Shown here piece by piece: positions 13,401 to 26,600 of a DNA stretch of 64,000 bases. A program made the translations under genes and the position numbers. The stretch's first letter is position 1. The number at the start of each line of letters is the position of its first letter. Under the pieces are notes generated by a model, which saw nothing but the letters and a program-made list of their open reading frames with translations, was not told where the DNA came from and ran no database searches. This DNA comes from Purpureocillium takamizusanense (Eukaryota > Ascomycota > Sordariomycetes > Hypocreales > Ophiocordycipitaceae): assembly GCF_022605165.1 (NCBI RefSeq), contig NC_063072.1, positions 1,674,001-1,738,000 on the forward strand, written 5' to 3'.

Positions 13401-16400
13401 ATGTCCTCGACACGGGATTCATCACGCAACGGCTGGGCGAACTGCCGCCGGCGGCTCGGGCAGTTCTGGCGTGGGGTGCGCTGCTTGGCAACTCTTTCTC
13501 GTTCGAGTTGATCAGCCGGCTGATGCAGGGAGAGTTCGAGTTCGACGACGGCGGCCCGATGGAATGCGCCCCAGAATATCCCCAACGCGCATATACCGAA
13601 GGCGAGGCGATCGCCGGCCTACAGGCCGCCATTCAAGCGTACATCCTTGTCCCCAGCGAGACGGAAGACCGGTTTCGTTTTGCGCACGACCGTTACATCC
13701 ACGCATCTTCTGCGCTGAGAGAGTGCAACACCAGGCGGATGCACTTCATCATATCGCAGACGCTGCTCAAATACTACGCGGTCGAAGCCCGGCAGAAAGA
13801 CAGCACCGCCGCGCACATCTGCACGGCCCTAGACCTCATCAAGCGGCGCGTATCGGCACGCCAGGGATACCGCAAGCTGCTTCTGGACTGCGCGCAGGCT
13901 GCAACGGAAAACGGCGCCCGGCCGACTGCTTCCAAGTACTACAGCGCGGCCATTTCCCTGCTGCAAGGGGCGCCGTGGGAGGACGAAGCCGACGACGTTT
14001 CGTATGACGAGACGATGCAGCTCCATCTACGCGCTGCCGAGTGCTACCTGTTCATGGGTCAACTTTCCGCCGCCAATGACCTGCTGTCGGTAGTCTTTGC
14101 AAACGCCAAGACGGCAGTCGACAAGGCTCCGGCGTACGTCCTGCAGTCGAGGATATTTGCGCAGAATGGGAACGCGCTGGCGGCGTTCATTTCGCTCAGG
14201 GAGTGCCTCTCTGCCCTCGGCGTCCCGCTCGACGACCAGCCGACGTACGAAAAGTGCGACGAGCGTTTCAAGAAGCTCGCCAAACAGATCAAGGCGAGCA
14301 GCCGCGAGGAGCTCCTGCAGCCAAAGAGGACGGGCGATCCCATCATAGCATCCATCGGTGCGGTTCTAGCCGAGACGACTGCTGCCGCTTGGTGGAGCGA
14401 CTGCTTGCATTTCTACCACCTCACCATGGTCATGCTGGAGATGCACCTCACGAGGGGCGCGTTCCCGCAGTCTGGCATGGCATTCCTGCACCTTGGCGTC
14501 GTGGCCTTGACCAGGTTCGGCGAGGCACAGTTTGCCGTTGATCTTGGGTCAATATGCCAAGACCTGCTATACCAAGCGAGAGACGCCTTTTCAATGGCAC
14601 GCGGTCAGATGCTACATGCCTGTTTCCTCGGCCACATCCACTACTCCATGCCCCTCTCCATTTCGCAGATGGAGGACGCCATTGAGCTAGCGTCTGTGGG
14701 AGGAGACCGCATGTCGACGATTCTCAGCTACGGTCTCTGTGCCCAGGCCAAGCTGTTTGCGAGCGACAACTGTGCAGACCTTGAAGGGTTTTGTCAGTAC
14801 GGCTGCGAGGACATTCCGAACTGGTCCTACGACACGCGCGGAGGTGCCCTGCTAATCGGCATTCGCCAGCTGTGCCGGGCATTGCAGGGCAAGACGTCGA
14901 TCCACGATGCTGTTGGAGTCATGAGCGACGAACAGCACGATGGCATCCTGTACAAGAACTGGCTCATGAGCCAGACACAGGAGAGCAACAGGTCATCGCT
15001 ATTCTACGAAAGCCTGGAGCTGGTCGCGCTTTTCCTCTTCGGCCATTATGAGCGGGCTATCGCCATTGGCAAGGCCTGCACGGAGAAGCTCGCGATGCTC
15101 TGGTCAGCACGCAACAGCAGGCTCATCTTGCTTTTCTACGGGCTTGCCAGATCCGGCAACTTGATGAGAAATATGCAAGATCCTCGGTCGCTGGCGGAGG
15201 ACTTCACTGCGGAGACCAAAGACACGATTGACGAACTGCGCCGGTTCGTTGGCATGATGGAGGACTGGTCCGTCGTCTCGGACGTCAACTATCGATGCTG
15301 GTCTCGACTTCTCGATGCGCAAATTGCAGAATTGTCCACCGATCACGGGCAAGCAGTCCAACACTACGAAGAAGCCCTGGATCACGCCACCGAGCACGAC
15401 TTTGTGTTCGAGGAGGCGCTGGGCAATTACCTCATGGCAGGCTTCTTCGTCAGACGGAAAGCGAGGAGATCCGCTCGAGCCGCGCTGCAGGAGGCCATCG
15501 GCCTGTACAGGCAGATCTCGGCCAGCGGCGTGGCCAAGACCATTGAGGACGAGCACAGCCTCCTCCTTCACGGGCCGACGCGAAATCACCGATCCAACGA
15601 GGTCGGTGTTCAGACGGACTTCGTCGCGGACGCTCCGTCTGTGCGGTACCGCACCGTGGAAGGGGAAGACGGCGAAGAGCTGACACAGATTCCGTCGAAT
15701 GTCATGTCGGATCTCAAGGGCGACCGCATCGGCGCCTGGCGAGGGTCCATGAACAACCCAACAGAAGACGGGGGTGGCCTTCCTGCACTGGACATGATTG
15801 ACCTGCATGCCATCCTCGTGTCGTCGCAAGTCATCTCGTCCGTCTTGCAGGTAGACGAGTTGCTCAAGACCATGTGCGACGTGGTCTTGCAGACGTGTGG
15901 CAGCTCTGCCACCCGGGCAGCAATCGTCGTTCAGGAGGCCTCTGATGAGCACGCGTGGTACGTTGCGGCGAGCGGTGATCCCGAACGCGGAGCATCGGCA
16001 CACAACCCAGGGCTGCCGTTGTGTGGCACGTCCTTGATCGCGGAGAATGTCGTCCTGTATTGCTCCCGCTTCTTGGAGTCAGTCTTCATCCCGGATCTCA
16101 TCGCCGACGAGAGGTTCGGCAACGTGAGCGAGTCGTGGCTGCAGCGAAACCCCCTGGGCAAGGCCATCATTGCCCTGCCAATCTGCCACGGCACGAAGCC
16201 GCTCCTCGGCGTCCTGTACCTCGAGGGGGAACCGGGCTCGTTCACCGACCGCAACGTCACCGTTCTGCAACTGCTGGTGAACCAGATCGGCATCAGTTAC
16301 TCCAATGCGCTGTCGATGAAGAACGTGGAGAAGATCTCCGCTGAGAATCGCTCCATGGTGTCGGTCCAGAAGCGGGCTCTTGCCAAGGCGCTCGAGGCGG

Positions 16401-18321
16401 AAACCAAGGCGAAGAACGCCGAGGCGGAAGCGAAACGCAACGTCAAGCTTGCCGAGGAGGCGGCCAAGGCCAAGTCAATATTCCTCGCTAACGTTTCCCA
16501 CGAGCTGAGGACCCCCCTGAACGGCGTCATTGGCAACTCGGAACTTCTGCGCGACAGCAATCTGAACCGGGAGCAGCTCGAGATGGCCGACTCCATCCGC
16601 GTGTCGGCTGATCTCCTTCTCACCGTCATCAACGATATCCTTGACTTTTCGAAGATGGAGGCCGACAAGATGAAGCTCTACATTATCGCCTTCAACCCCG
16701 AGGAGATGGTGCGCGAAGTGGTCCGAGCGGTGTCCTACAGCAATCGGGAGAAGACATCCAAGAAGAACGTCAAGATCATCCAGGACATCAACCTTCCGCC
16801 GATGCTCATCTACGGAGACCCGATCCGCCTTCATCAGGTCCTTGGGAACTTGATTGGCAACAGCCTCAAGTTCACCGAAGACGGCGCCATCACAATCGGT
16901 GCGCGTCTGGACTCGGATACAAAGGAAAAGGCCACCCTGACGTTCTGGGTCCGCGACACGGGCATCGGCATCCCGCCGCAGCAGCTGGCCAAGCTCTTCC
17001 AGCCTTTTAGCCAAGCCGACGCGAGCACAGCGCGCAAGTATGGCGGGAGTGGCCTGGGCCTGAGCATCTGCAAGAGCCTTATCGAGATCATGATGCAGGG
17101 CAAGATCCAGCTGGAGAGCGAGGAGACCGTCGGCACCACTGCCTGGTTCACCGTCACGTTCGACAAGGCCAAGTCTGATGTCTCGGCGGGCGACGCACAG
17201 TCCAAGGGCTCGCCGCCCATTGACCGATATTCGGCAGCGGTGACGCCCGCCGAGCGCGCGTCGTCCCCCAACCCCTACATCGACTTGACGAAAATCTCAA
17301 AGGAAGACGTGCGCATCTGCGTCGCGGAAGACAACCCCATCAACCAGAAGATTGCGATCCAGTACGTTCAGCGGCTAGGCTACACCAGCGTGAGTGCCTA
17401 CGAGAACGGTCTCAAAGCCGTCGAGGGGCTCCGCCAAAAGGCCAGAGAGGGCAAACCGTACCACATCGTTCTCATGGACGTCCAGATGCCCGTGCTGGAC
17501 GGGTACGAGGCGACCAAGTTGCTTCGCAAGGACTCGCTCGAGGCGGTTCGGAAGGTGCTCGTCATCGCCATGACGGCATCTGCCATCCAGGGTGACCGAG
17601 AAAAATGCCTCGCTGCCGGCATGAATGACTATTTGGCCAAGCCCGTCCGGTCCGAGGTGCTCAAGAAGAAACTGGATGCGTACGTCAATAGTGCGGTGAG
17701 TTCATGCCATGCCTAGAGAAAGAGGTTTTCCCCTTGAATGGTGCGCTGACGTGATGGCTGAAGTCGAGCATTTCCTTCAGCCGCCAGCCTCCGAGCCCCT
17801 TGGAGATGTCCAAGCCTCAGGCTAACGGAGCACGGAGCGGCAACGGGTCAAGCATACCTAGCCGTTCGGAGGGCAAAGTTCCCGGAATCACCATCTCGGA
17901 TCCCATGAAGGACGGCGCCGTGTACAACATGCCCCTCGACTCGGAGGGGTTCAGCGCCAAGGACAGTCCGGTCTACGGCAGAACCCACCACAGCCAGGAC
18001 GACGACGACGACGACCACTCCTTCTTCCCGCGCGTCGAAGATCTCCAGAGGAGCAACTCGTCGGCCACGGGCCAGACGTCCCCGCCGCCGCCGCCGTCGT
18101 CTCACCACGATGGAGCTGAGAAGAAACATCTGCGCAAGCTCACCAAGAGCCGTGGCAACAGCGAGACTCGACTCGGGAAGCCCGCCGCCGTGGAACAGGT
18201 GCTGCCCCTCGCGGAAAGACCCAAGGGGGTCCTGACCAAGAAGCCGCCGAACCAACTCCAGAGCACCATCAGCGGCGTGGAAGACGGGACGTTTGACGGG
18301 ACACCCTCGCCGCCACAATAA
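10466..18321 (+). CDS. Group X hybrid histidine kinase (kinase-like, ATPase, GAF, HisKA, HATPase, receiver)
   Basis: This is a cytosolic multistep phosphorelay sensor related to Candida Chk1 and fission-yeast Mak2/Mak3, expected to signal through an HPt protein to response regulators. Three exons (10466-10614, 10702-17695, 17764-18321; introns of 87 and 68 bp, phases consistent) give 2566 residues. Domains in order: proline-rich start; Ser/Thr-kinase-like domain about 137-393; P-loop ATPase with GAGGLGKS at 606-613 and Walker-B-like FCLDDIHFAD near 783; a long helical middle region; GAF about 1750-1917; a charged coiled coil; H-box NVSHELRTPLNG with phospho-His1983; ATPase N-box near 2100 and GSGLGLSICK motif; receiver with Glu2259/Asp2260, phospho-acceptor Asp2309, Thr2341 and Lys2363. 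The kinase-like domain has HGE for HRD (258-260) and SFG for DFG (279-281), so it is probably a pseudokinase. The last exon adds a 185-residue Ser/Asp-rich disordered tail. Without the second splice the protein ends at 17716. Confidence 0.93.
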
Positions 18322-21300
18322 AATCTCTCCGTTTCAGAGTCGGGATGGGGAACATCACGGCTCGCTGAGCCTACGCTGCCCGCGGCCGGGTTACGTCGGG
18401 GTCGTATGCTCCGCCCCAGAAACGACCAAGCCTTGCTGGTTTCTACGACTTCACGAAAGCGACTTCCGAGCACGATGCACGATGCACGATGCAACGGACC
18501 ACACGCCGGAGGCCTGTCCACAGGTCACAGGGCACCTTGATTGGCCTTGAACCAAGGTCCCGTGCACGCCAGATGCGACCGACCGAGAATGATGGTGCCC
18601 CCTTCATTGTCCATCTACCCGTCCACATGCCATGCCACGCACGCCATGCACACCGCGAATCCGACACGTTGCTGCTGGTACTCGGCCCGCATATTTGCTT
18701 GTTTCCGCTATATGATGCATATGTCTGACACAACAAAGACGACATCAAAGAGACGGAAGCTAATACCAGCGCGTCCCGCCCTGCTTTCTCCCCCGCTTTC
18801 AAGCCTTACCTCCTGTCACTTTTGGTTTCCTCTTATGAGGATTTACATATCTGTTCGTTTCACTTTCCTTTGAAAGGACGGGCTAAGGATACGGGAATGA
18901 AACGGCCGTGATAAGGGTTTGCTTTCTTATTATTTTTTTTATGGTTTGTGAGCGACATCCAGAAAAACGAGAGGGAAGGAGAAAGAGAGGCACACGAGCC
19001 CCCTGGACCCAATTATTGGGAAGGGTTCTTCCCGGTAGCTGCAAGGCTGGTAGACGAGGCGCTGCCGGTCGACGAACCCTATTGTCCGATGGGGAAGTGC
19101 TACTATTTCGCATGTCACGGCGCTCCAAGGGGATCGATCCTGCATTGAAGTCCATGAATGGTTGGAGGAGGACGCGAGGAGAGGGGGAACTGCGCGTAAG
19201 AGCTGCTTGCGAGGAAAGGAGAGGGGGGTTGCTGGGGTTTGTGTCAGTTGGAAACGCACGCGCGACGGCCTCGCTGCTTTGGATGACAAACGGAGAGTAC
19301 ATGTATAGGCAGGTAGGCAGGCGAGAGTAGCAGCATCATGAGAGACGACGTGGCGCGCTGACGCCATCGCCGCTTCCCAATACATCATGTAGCCGGCAAC
19401 ACTGACGTCTTCATGCCGCATTCGTGACAGGTCTCTTCAAAGTGAAGGCAACCAGGCGCGGCCCCGCCATTCCGCCGATGCGGGCATGCGTCGTGCCCGT
19501 TGCCGCTTTGGCATTCAAACCTCGTAACCAGAGTTGCATCGGTCGAGTGTTCCGCGGCATGTAGGGCCACAAGTTGTGAGAGAACAACGGACTGTCGGCT
19601 AGAGCACGTCGCCCGCAGCACTGGCATGTGAAGGCGATCGTTTCCCTCGCTGCGCCTGCAAGGACTCTGTGCACGCAGGTCGGCCTCTCTTTGGCTGTCC
19701 GTCGTCGGGAAGAGGGCTCGGTGCTATATGTGACTTGCCCTCCGCCGAATATAGGAGAGAGCGACAGGGACAGGGAGGGTGGTGGATCGCCATGACATGC
19801 ACCTCTATTGCGGTCGCGCGTGCGCAGTCGAGCGTCTTTTGTGCGCGCCGTTCGCACAGTAACTACCGTATGCGCTGTGGGCTCCTGGCGTGTGAGGTTC
19901 GTACGAGAGCAGCTCTGGTCATGGCATGACATGGTATGGCATGGTGGGCAAAGAACCTTTGACCGACCAGTCGCCCTCGCAATGCTTACGCACAATCCCC
20001 AGGGGCCCGCGTCGGCGGCGAGGGCCATTGTGTAATGGCGGGCCAGGGGCTTTCAGGTTGCTCATCGGGGCGACAATCTGCTGGGACGGCCAAGGTTTCC
20101 CTGCTTCTCGTACGAAACGAGAATTCCTTCCTTCCCCCAAGCTAACCCGTGCCGGGCGTCAGGCAGGACGAGTGGCCGAGGACGAGTGGCGTCCATGCCG
20201 CTGCTGCACTGCAAGCCCATGCAGGGTGCGGATGGGGAGCCAGTCAGCTATTTCGCATGCTTTGCGAGGCCTGGCCGGTCGTGGCAGTCCGTCCATTGTG
20301 CGGAGCCTTCGCCCGAGAGGGTGGGCCGGGGGTGCGTTTGTTGGGTGGCCTGCGGGTGAGGGCCTCGATATGCGGGCCATGCATGCATTTGACAGGCAAA
20401 GCTAGCGAGCAGTCAGGCGCAGTAGCCGTACAAGATCCCAGTCGCCCTCGAGCAGCGGGCTCTGCTTGCTCATCCACGACTTGTGGAGGGCGGGCCTCGG
20501 AGGGCCGTTGGGCGGGTCGTGCATGTTTCGCCCGCCGCGTGGTACGGGCGATGGCCCAGTCCTGGTCATGTTCCCACTCGGGAAGGGGCGTGCATGCCGT
20601 GCTGTACGTACTTGGTATGCTGCTTTTCCGTTGCTCGCATCTGTAGAGCATTCTCTGAGTCTTGCTTCCGTCCGGTACGAGGCTCGCCTGTCTGCCTGCA
20701 CAGCAGTCGGCCGAGAAGGTGAGCTTTGTTGGACCGTTCCCGCGCCGAGCATATTATCAGACATGCTCCCCAAAACGCATTCGTCTCGTTCCGCCCTTGT
20801 CAAGTCGATGATGCGCTGCTCGTGTCGCAGAACGTGGTAGTCAAAGATAGAATCCGAGCTAGCCAAAGAGCCGACTTTTGCCAAATGTTGAACGTCGGCC
20901 AAGGCCTTGCTTGCTTTGCTATCTTGGACATGGGGCCGCCATTCGTCCCGTCTTAGGTGCCATCACGCGGCTCGAGCTGTGCCTTGTTGAGGACTTGGGA
21001 CGCCACCGCGAGACCGGGGTCCCTTCTCCTTTCAAGCGCTTGCAAAGTACTGGGCTTTGGCAAGCTCGCAGTGAGGATGACAAGGAGAAGGCGGCGGGGT
21101 TAGAGGCATCGTCGGCCTGTGGCTGAACGCCGCTCTTGACGACACCCCTTCATCGACATGGGGCTATATCCATCGGTCTGCATGAAGCAATGTCTGCTTC
21201 GAGAGTTCAATGGATGGCGCATGCAATCGAGAAGAATTGCACGACTGTGGCTCAAGCTGGCCCAGCATGGCTTGCAGCTTCTTCCCTCTTGCGGGCAAGC

Positions 21301-24300
21301 GTCCTGAACAGATTGCTGCATCTGATCCTCCGAGCATGCCCGTTCCAACGAGAGATGGCCACTCTAGTGATGGGCTCTTGTGCGCCGCGCTTCCAGCATA
21401 CGCGCTAAGCTTTAGAAGGGAGCCTTGCTAGTCCAAGAAAGGGCTATGAAGCGTGCTGCGTTGTGTTCATGCATAATGCCCTGCTTGCTCGACGACGCAA
21501 CTCACCGTTGCGAAGCTAATTTGAGCGGCAGCAATGGCAGATGTGCAAGGGTTTATAGTAGCCGCGAGACGAGTGTCCCTCCGTACGCTTGACGTTGTAG
21601 CGTACGAGCTGCGAGCCCAGAAGAGATTCCTCCGAGTCGTGTTGAGGCTCTCAAGATTCCCAATCAGCTGACGGGTTTAGCACGTGTTTGTTCGGTCGTG
21701 CCGTGGAATAAATCTCACGGTCAGTGCTCGATGTGGCTGCATGCAAGGGCCAGGGGTCGGATGTCGGTGATGCCCAGGCAACGAGTGAGCCGAATCCAGG
21801 AGTCACCTTCCTTGCCTCGTCGACTATCCTGTCGCCAGGTATGACCGAGAGACATGGCCTTGTTCTCGGAAAATAGCAGACAGGAGCTCACCATGTGCTC
21901 AGCTAGGCTCACTGCCCAAGTATGCGGGCTCGAGTCAGGATTTCAAGGATCGTACAGCAGCTCGGCCCCAGAGCATCCTATCGTTTTTCAAATGCCCTTC
22001 CAGGCGGTGCCGACGACCACGTTGGTCCCTGCGGGGTGGATGGCATCGCTGAGCAGCATCGAGATGCGATACGAACCCTGCACCACCAGGTTCTGTGGAT
22101 GATGCCACGGGAGAGCGAGCGGAGTAATGTTTCAGAAGTCCCGAAGCCGACAAGGGTCAAGAGTGTGCGCCATGAGCCACCAAAGCCCCGCCGGCTAAGT
22201 TGGGCCAGCTGGGCGTTTACCCCAGTAGACGGCAGTTCGAGGCTTGCTCTGGCGAACCTGGAAGCGCTCGCACGGCCACACGCGCCCGTTGAAACGAAGT
22301 GGTTTGCAAGGTGACAAGCCACAGGCGTGGGCATCCTGCCACGCCATGGCGGGATGCGTGCCAGCTCTCAGATTTCCCAGGGGCCGCTGATTTAAGCCAC
22401 GCGCGGTTTCCTGATCCATGCCATGGACGACTTCGGCCGACAAGCCGCTTCACGAGCAATATTAGTAAGTACATGCGACAGAACAAGACCTCATTTGACA
22501 GGGGTAACTGCTGTAGCCCTGACCCTGAGAGATACGGATTCGGGGGTAAATGTGCAGCGGATTGCCAGCTGGCCCGAGTTGTCCGGTGTGCGAGCACCCA
22601 GAATTGAAGCGAGACGGCGTTCTGTGTCATGCTGAGACGTCCGGGAGCCCCAGCCCCGGCAGGAACTCGACCTTGCAGTAAATCTCATGCTCCGTATGTT
22701 GAAACTGGTTCTTCAATCGCTCCAAATAAAGCAGAGTAGTGGACGAATCGCGATCTTCTGTTAAGCGAGCATACCTATAAGATCGGCTGCCTTTGAGTCA
22801 GCCACTTCGTAACCCGATGGCAAGTTTCTGGGTGCAATTAGCTTTGCTTTGGGGCAATGTGCATGCATGTAACACCACAGGAGTCCGTAGAGCCCTTGTA
22901 AACTACCGCAGACATTTTGATTGTTGTCATTGGTGTCGTGCAGTTCATGACCATCATCACCGAGGCTCGTCGGCGAGTTCGGTCCATGTCTGAAATATCT
23001 AGTAGCTGAATTGAAAACGGAAGGACACAGATGATGACTCGGAATAATCCAGGTTCGGCTCTGTGTCCCAAGGAGGCGCTGTAGAGGCGAGGCGTGGAAA
23101 TTCGCCTTACCTATGGCGATGACGGATGCTCGGAACCCTCCCACGTCTACGCTCTTCACTAGTCTGAATTACACCTGATATCCGCGGACTATCGATGCCC
23201 AAGTGAGTCCTGCATCGATGCTGGAAATACGCGACTCAAGGAAGTGGTCGGATGTGAGAGGCCACTCAAAGAATGTGACGCCGCAATAACGTGTGGCGGA
23301 CGTTGCCAACTCCATTCCAGAAAGACGCTTCCGCCGCAGGCCAAATTCGGTAATTAGGTATGCAACAGAACTATCTGCTTGGCGCTCCGCCGCCGAATGT
23401 TAGTGGAACGAGTTGCGGCCATGGGGCTGATACATATCTGCAGGAGCGGATGCGTGATGCATCAGCGAGACTTCCGCAACCATCCAATGTCAGTCTGTGT
23501 CGAGGCAGAAGGCCCCTGCCAGGAGGCCAGATCCAGATGACGCTTTGGAGAAGAGCGGCGGCGGCAAGGCGGATCGAAATGGGGTGGCGGGAATGCTCGA
23601 TGCTACGCCATGCTGCAGACTGGAGGCCGATGAATGGTAGAGGGGCGGCAGGATCAGATGCTGCCAATATGCCGGAGGTGCAGCTGCAGTCAGCCATGCA
23701 TCCTTGCGCGACTGATGACTTTTTGATTCGATAAACCTGTTGCTCATCGATGTGTGCCGGTTGAGCCATTCATCCCAGCCACGCGTTCGCTGAGGACTGT
23801 CGAGGATGAAAACCATCGGCGGTCTTGACGCCACCCCATTGATCTCAAAACGCCCTGCTAGACACTAGTAGTTGCCAGAGGGGAAGGGCGGCAGGTCTTG
23901 ATCAGGGCAACCAGCTTGCAGGATGGGGATGTGGGATAAACTTTACCCAAGACGAACCGGTGCCCCGAGTCTGTGGCTGCTGGCAAGCAGCACAGAGGGG
24001 AACCACGCAACAGCAGCAAGCCACTTCGCAACGGGTGATCCACTCCATGCACGCTTCGTCTCGTCGGCAGGACTTTGTGTGCGGTTGACACGGGTCCGCC
24101 CTGCAAACTGCGTGCACATGCTCGTATGTAGTGAGTCGTATCAGCGGCAAATCGCTGCAGCGCTGGCTCCGTCGGCACTGTTGCCTGTGGCGCTGGCAAA
24201 GGTGCAAGCGACTCAGGACAAAGGGAGGGAGCCGTGCGTTCTCGTACATGAGCTACACATAGCTCCTACCAACCCGGGCAATACCAGGTGGCACCGCATG

Positions 24301-24799
24301 CAGCCGGGTGTAGCTGGCTTGGTTGGCTGCAGAGCTTCCCATGACATCCCAGGCGGCCCACGGCGGAGGCATTTCCACCTTGTTTGTTGCAGCTTCATAG
24401 CGCAGCCTCCGAAACAGGCCGGGCTGGCGTGCGGCCCTGGCCTGGCTGGTCGGCGCTCGTCAGCTTTTGCGTGGTGCTGCCCTGCCTGTCCCGTTTGGGT
24501 CGTGGGCCGTGGGCTGCGACCTGACAAGGGCCCCCGTACCCATCCGTCCGACCCCGCCGCCGCCGCCGCCGAGTGCAAATTTCTTGGTCCTGGTGGCGAG
24601 TTGAGGCGCCGCCTCGGGGCCCCATGAGCACAGAGGTGCAACGTGCGTTGCGTCGTCAATTAAAAAGATGCCACAGTCGTAATACAGTACGTAGCTGCGT
24701 GAGGGAGAAAAGCAAGTGCATGGGCCGACGATCGTGGAGACGGGGAGAGGGGGTAACGCGCGAGTCGACTCGACTCGAGAGAACAGGCAGGTTATGCTT
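18322..24799. other. Gene-poor intergenic region
   Basis: About 6.5 kb with no gene I can support. Just after the kinase gene there is a triple GCACGATGCAC-type repeat (about 18472-18492). Several minus-strand stretches look weakly protein-like, at about 20730-20902, 21721-22100 and 22770-23060. They are broken by stops and frame changes, and I could not place them in a family. They may be remnants of decayed genes or chance. No terminal repeats, target-site duplications or transposase motifs were seen, and the composition does not look strongly AT-shifted as heavily RIP-mutated DNA would be. Confidence 0.45.
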
Positions 24800-26600
24800 T
24801 CTCCGGACGGCTTTACCCTGTGCCCACGTACAAGGTACGACGCCAAGAACAACGTGAAGCAACTTTCCATGCTGCTTGCTCCTTACAACGAAGTACTGTA
24901 TACTTCCCAAACTGTCAGTTCTGCGCCTCGTACCTGCTGTTCAGACGCGGGGCCACGCACAAGAGATGGGAGAGAAAAGCCAAGGAAGGTGCTCGGCCCC
25001 AGCCTTAACCCAGCACCTTCCTGGTCTGCGTCTGGGCAGCCCTGGTAGGGTACAGATCAGTCAAGGGAAGGGAAGTAGCGAGCAGGAGGGAACTACTGGG
25101 CCACGTACAAAACACTGCGAGGTACTTACTCATACGTTGTACCTTCGCTCGTTCCTACCTTACCTCCCCGCGGATGTCCTATTCGAACTGCTCGGTGGCA
25201 CAAGGTACCTTACCTCAAGGGACACAGAAGACGCTTTTAGACGGGCGAGTCGAGCAGGTCCTTGGCGCACTTGCCAGAGTTGCGCCCACACACACGATCT
25301 CGTCGGGCACTCCGTATCGTACTGCAAGGTACAGGTAATCTACTTGGTGGCGAGCCCAGTGCCCGCTCCGCTTCTGCATCCTGCGAGTACAGTGCTGTAT
25401 CATACATTGCGTCGTATCCGACAAGCTTGCGTTTGCGATGCTGCAGCTTCCATACCGACACCGACAACCTTGTCCGTCGACTGCCAGTCAGACGCGCCGC
25501 AACAGGCAACCTGGAAGAGTCACAGGACGGGCAAGCCGGCAGCCCATCGATCCGAACAGGGCCCAGACACACCTAGTGGAGGAGGCGGACCGTGGACTCA
25601 GGCTGTCGCAAGCAGGTACTTTCCCGTACTTCTGGTATCAATGGAGCCTGCGAATAGAGTCCGGTTCCAGGCAGAGAAGGCACATCGTGCTGCTATGGCC
25701 GCAGGAGCCGCCGCCTCGTGCCATCCGAGCATCGTACCTTCCCTGCCCGCAGTGCGCAGCGCTTCCTTCACACCACAGCTGCCTCATCTACTGGAAGGCT
25801 CCTGCCCACCTTGGTGCTCCGTTTGTACTCATACCTTGGTACCAAGCGGACCCAAGACCGGGATGTGGCAGGACAAAGCCAACAAGTGGAAGTCGTGTGG
25901 TGGATTTTGCCCGACATGGCACTCCGTGCTCTCACGCGCGCGGCTGCCCTCACCATCCGTGGCATTGACGCCGGCTCTTCTTGCCGGCACCTCGTGCGAA
26001 CCAGAAAGAGACCTTTTTGACGGAGAAAGGCTGGGCGGTCATGTGCCGTACTATCAGGTGCTGCACTTACAGTACATATAGGTACCTACTAATTTTAGTA
26101 GGTACCTACCTACCTTACCTGATAGTAGTAAAATACCTTGCCTCATTGTCCAAGGTAGCAGGAGGCAGACGCGGACTGCTCAAGTTGGCAGTACTACTCC
26201 TCAATCCTTTCATCGATGCCCGCCATTCCCCTTGGAGCGCTGTGGGAGGGTACGCCATATCGCACTATAGGTAAGGTACCTAGGTAAGGTCGGTAGCTAA
26301 AGTGCGGCAGGTAGATACCTAACTCATGCTGCACTAAAAATCATGCTTCATGCCCACCTACCTGGTACCTTAGGTAGCACCCACCACAATCTGCCATGAC
26401 CACCAACACCATCCGATTCAACTCCCAAGTCGCTCGCTATCTTAGTACATTAGGGTACTGCTCCTCGCGGGCACCCCGTGTACAAGCTCCCAGCTCTCCA
26501 CGACCAACTGCTGAGGTACCTATTTAGTACCTTACTTAGACTCAAGTTACTACCTGGGGTATAAGAACTAGGGTAGTAGCAGTAGGTATTGCAACTTGCT
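24800..26600. other. Intergenic region dense in GGTACC/TACCTA micro-repeats
   Basis: A single open frame of about 400 codons crosses 24876-26081 on the plus strand. Its translation is low-complexity, with no domain and no splice logic, and it is read as non-coding. The right half (26.05-26.6 kb) is packed with GGTACCT, TAGGTAC and ACCTACC units, including the palindrome listed separately. Such GGTACC/CCTAGG-rich spacers recur elsewhere in the window in gene-free DNA. Confidence 0.5.
26081..26106. repeat. Perfect 12-bp-arm palindrome, CTACTAA/TTAGTAG core
   Basis: GGTACCTACTAA is followed by TT and its exact reverse complement TTAGTAGGTACC. An outer inverted pair, TACTATCAGGT at 26049-26059 and ACCTGATAGTA at 26117-26127, brackets it, so the whole can fold into a nested hairpin. 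The inner core CTACTAA-n-TTAGTAG recurs at 50743-50757 and 58968-58982. Confidence 0.85.

Noticed and set aside
24876..26081. 400-codon plus-strand open frame
   Set aside because: No domain, signal peptide or splice pattern. It runs into GGTACC micro-repeats and its composition is unlike the real exons of this window.
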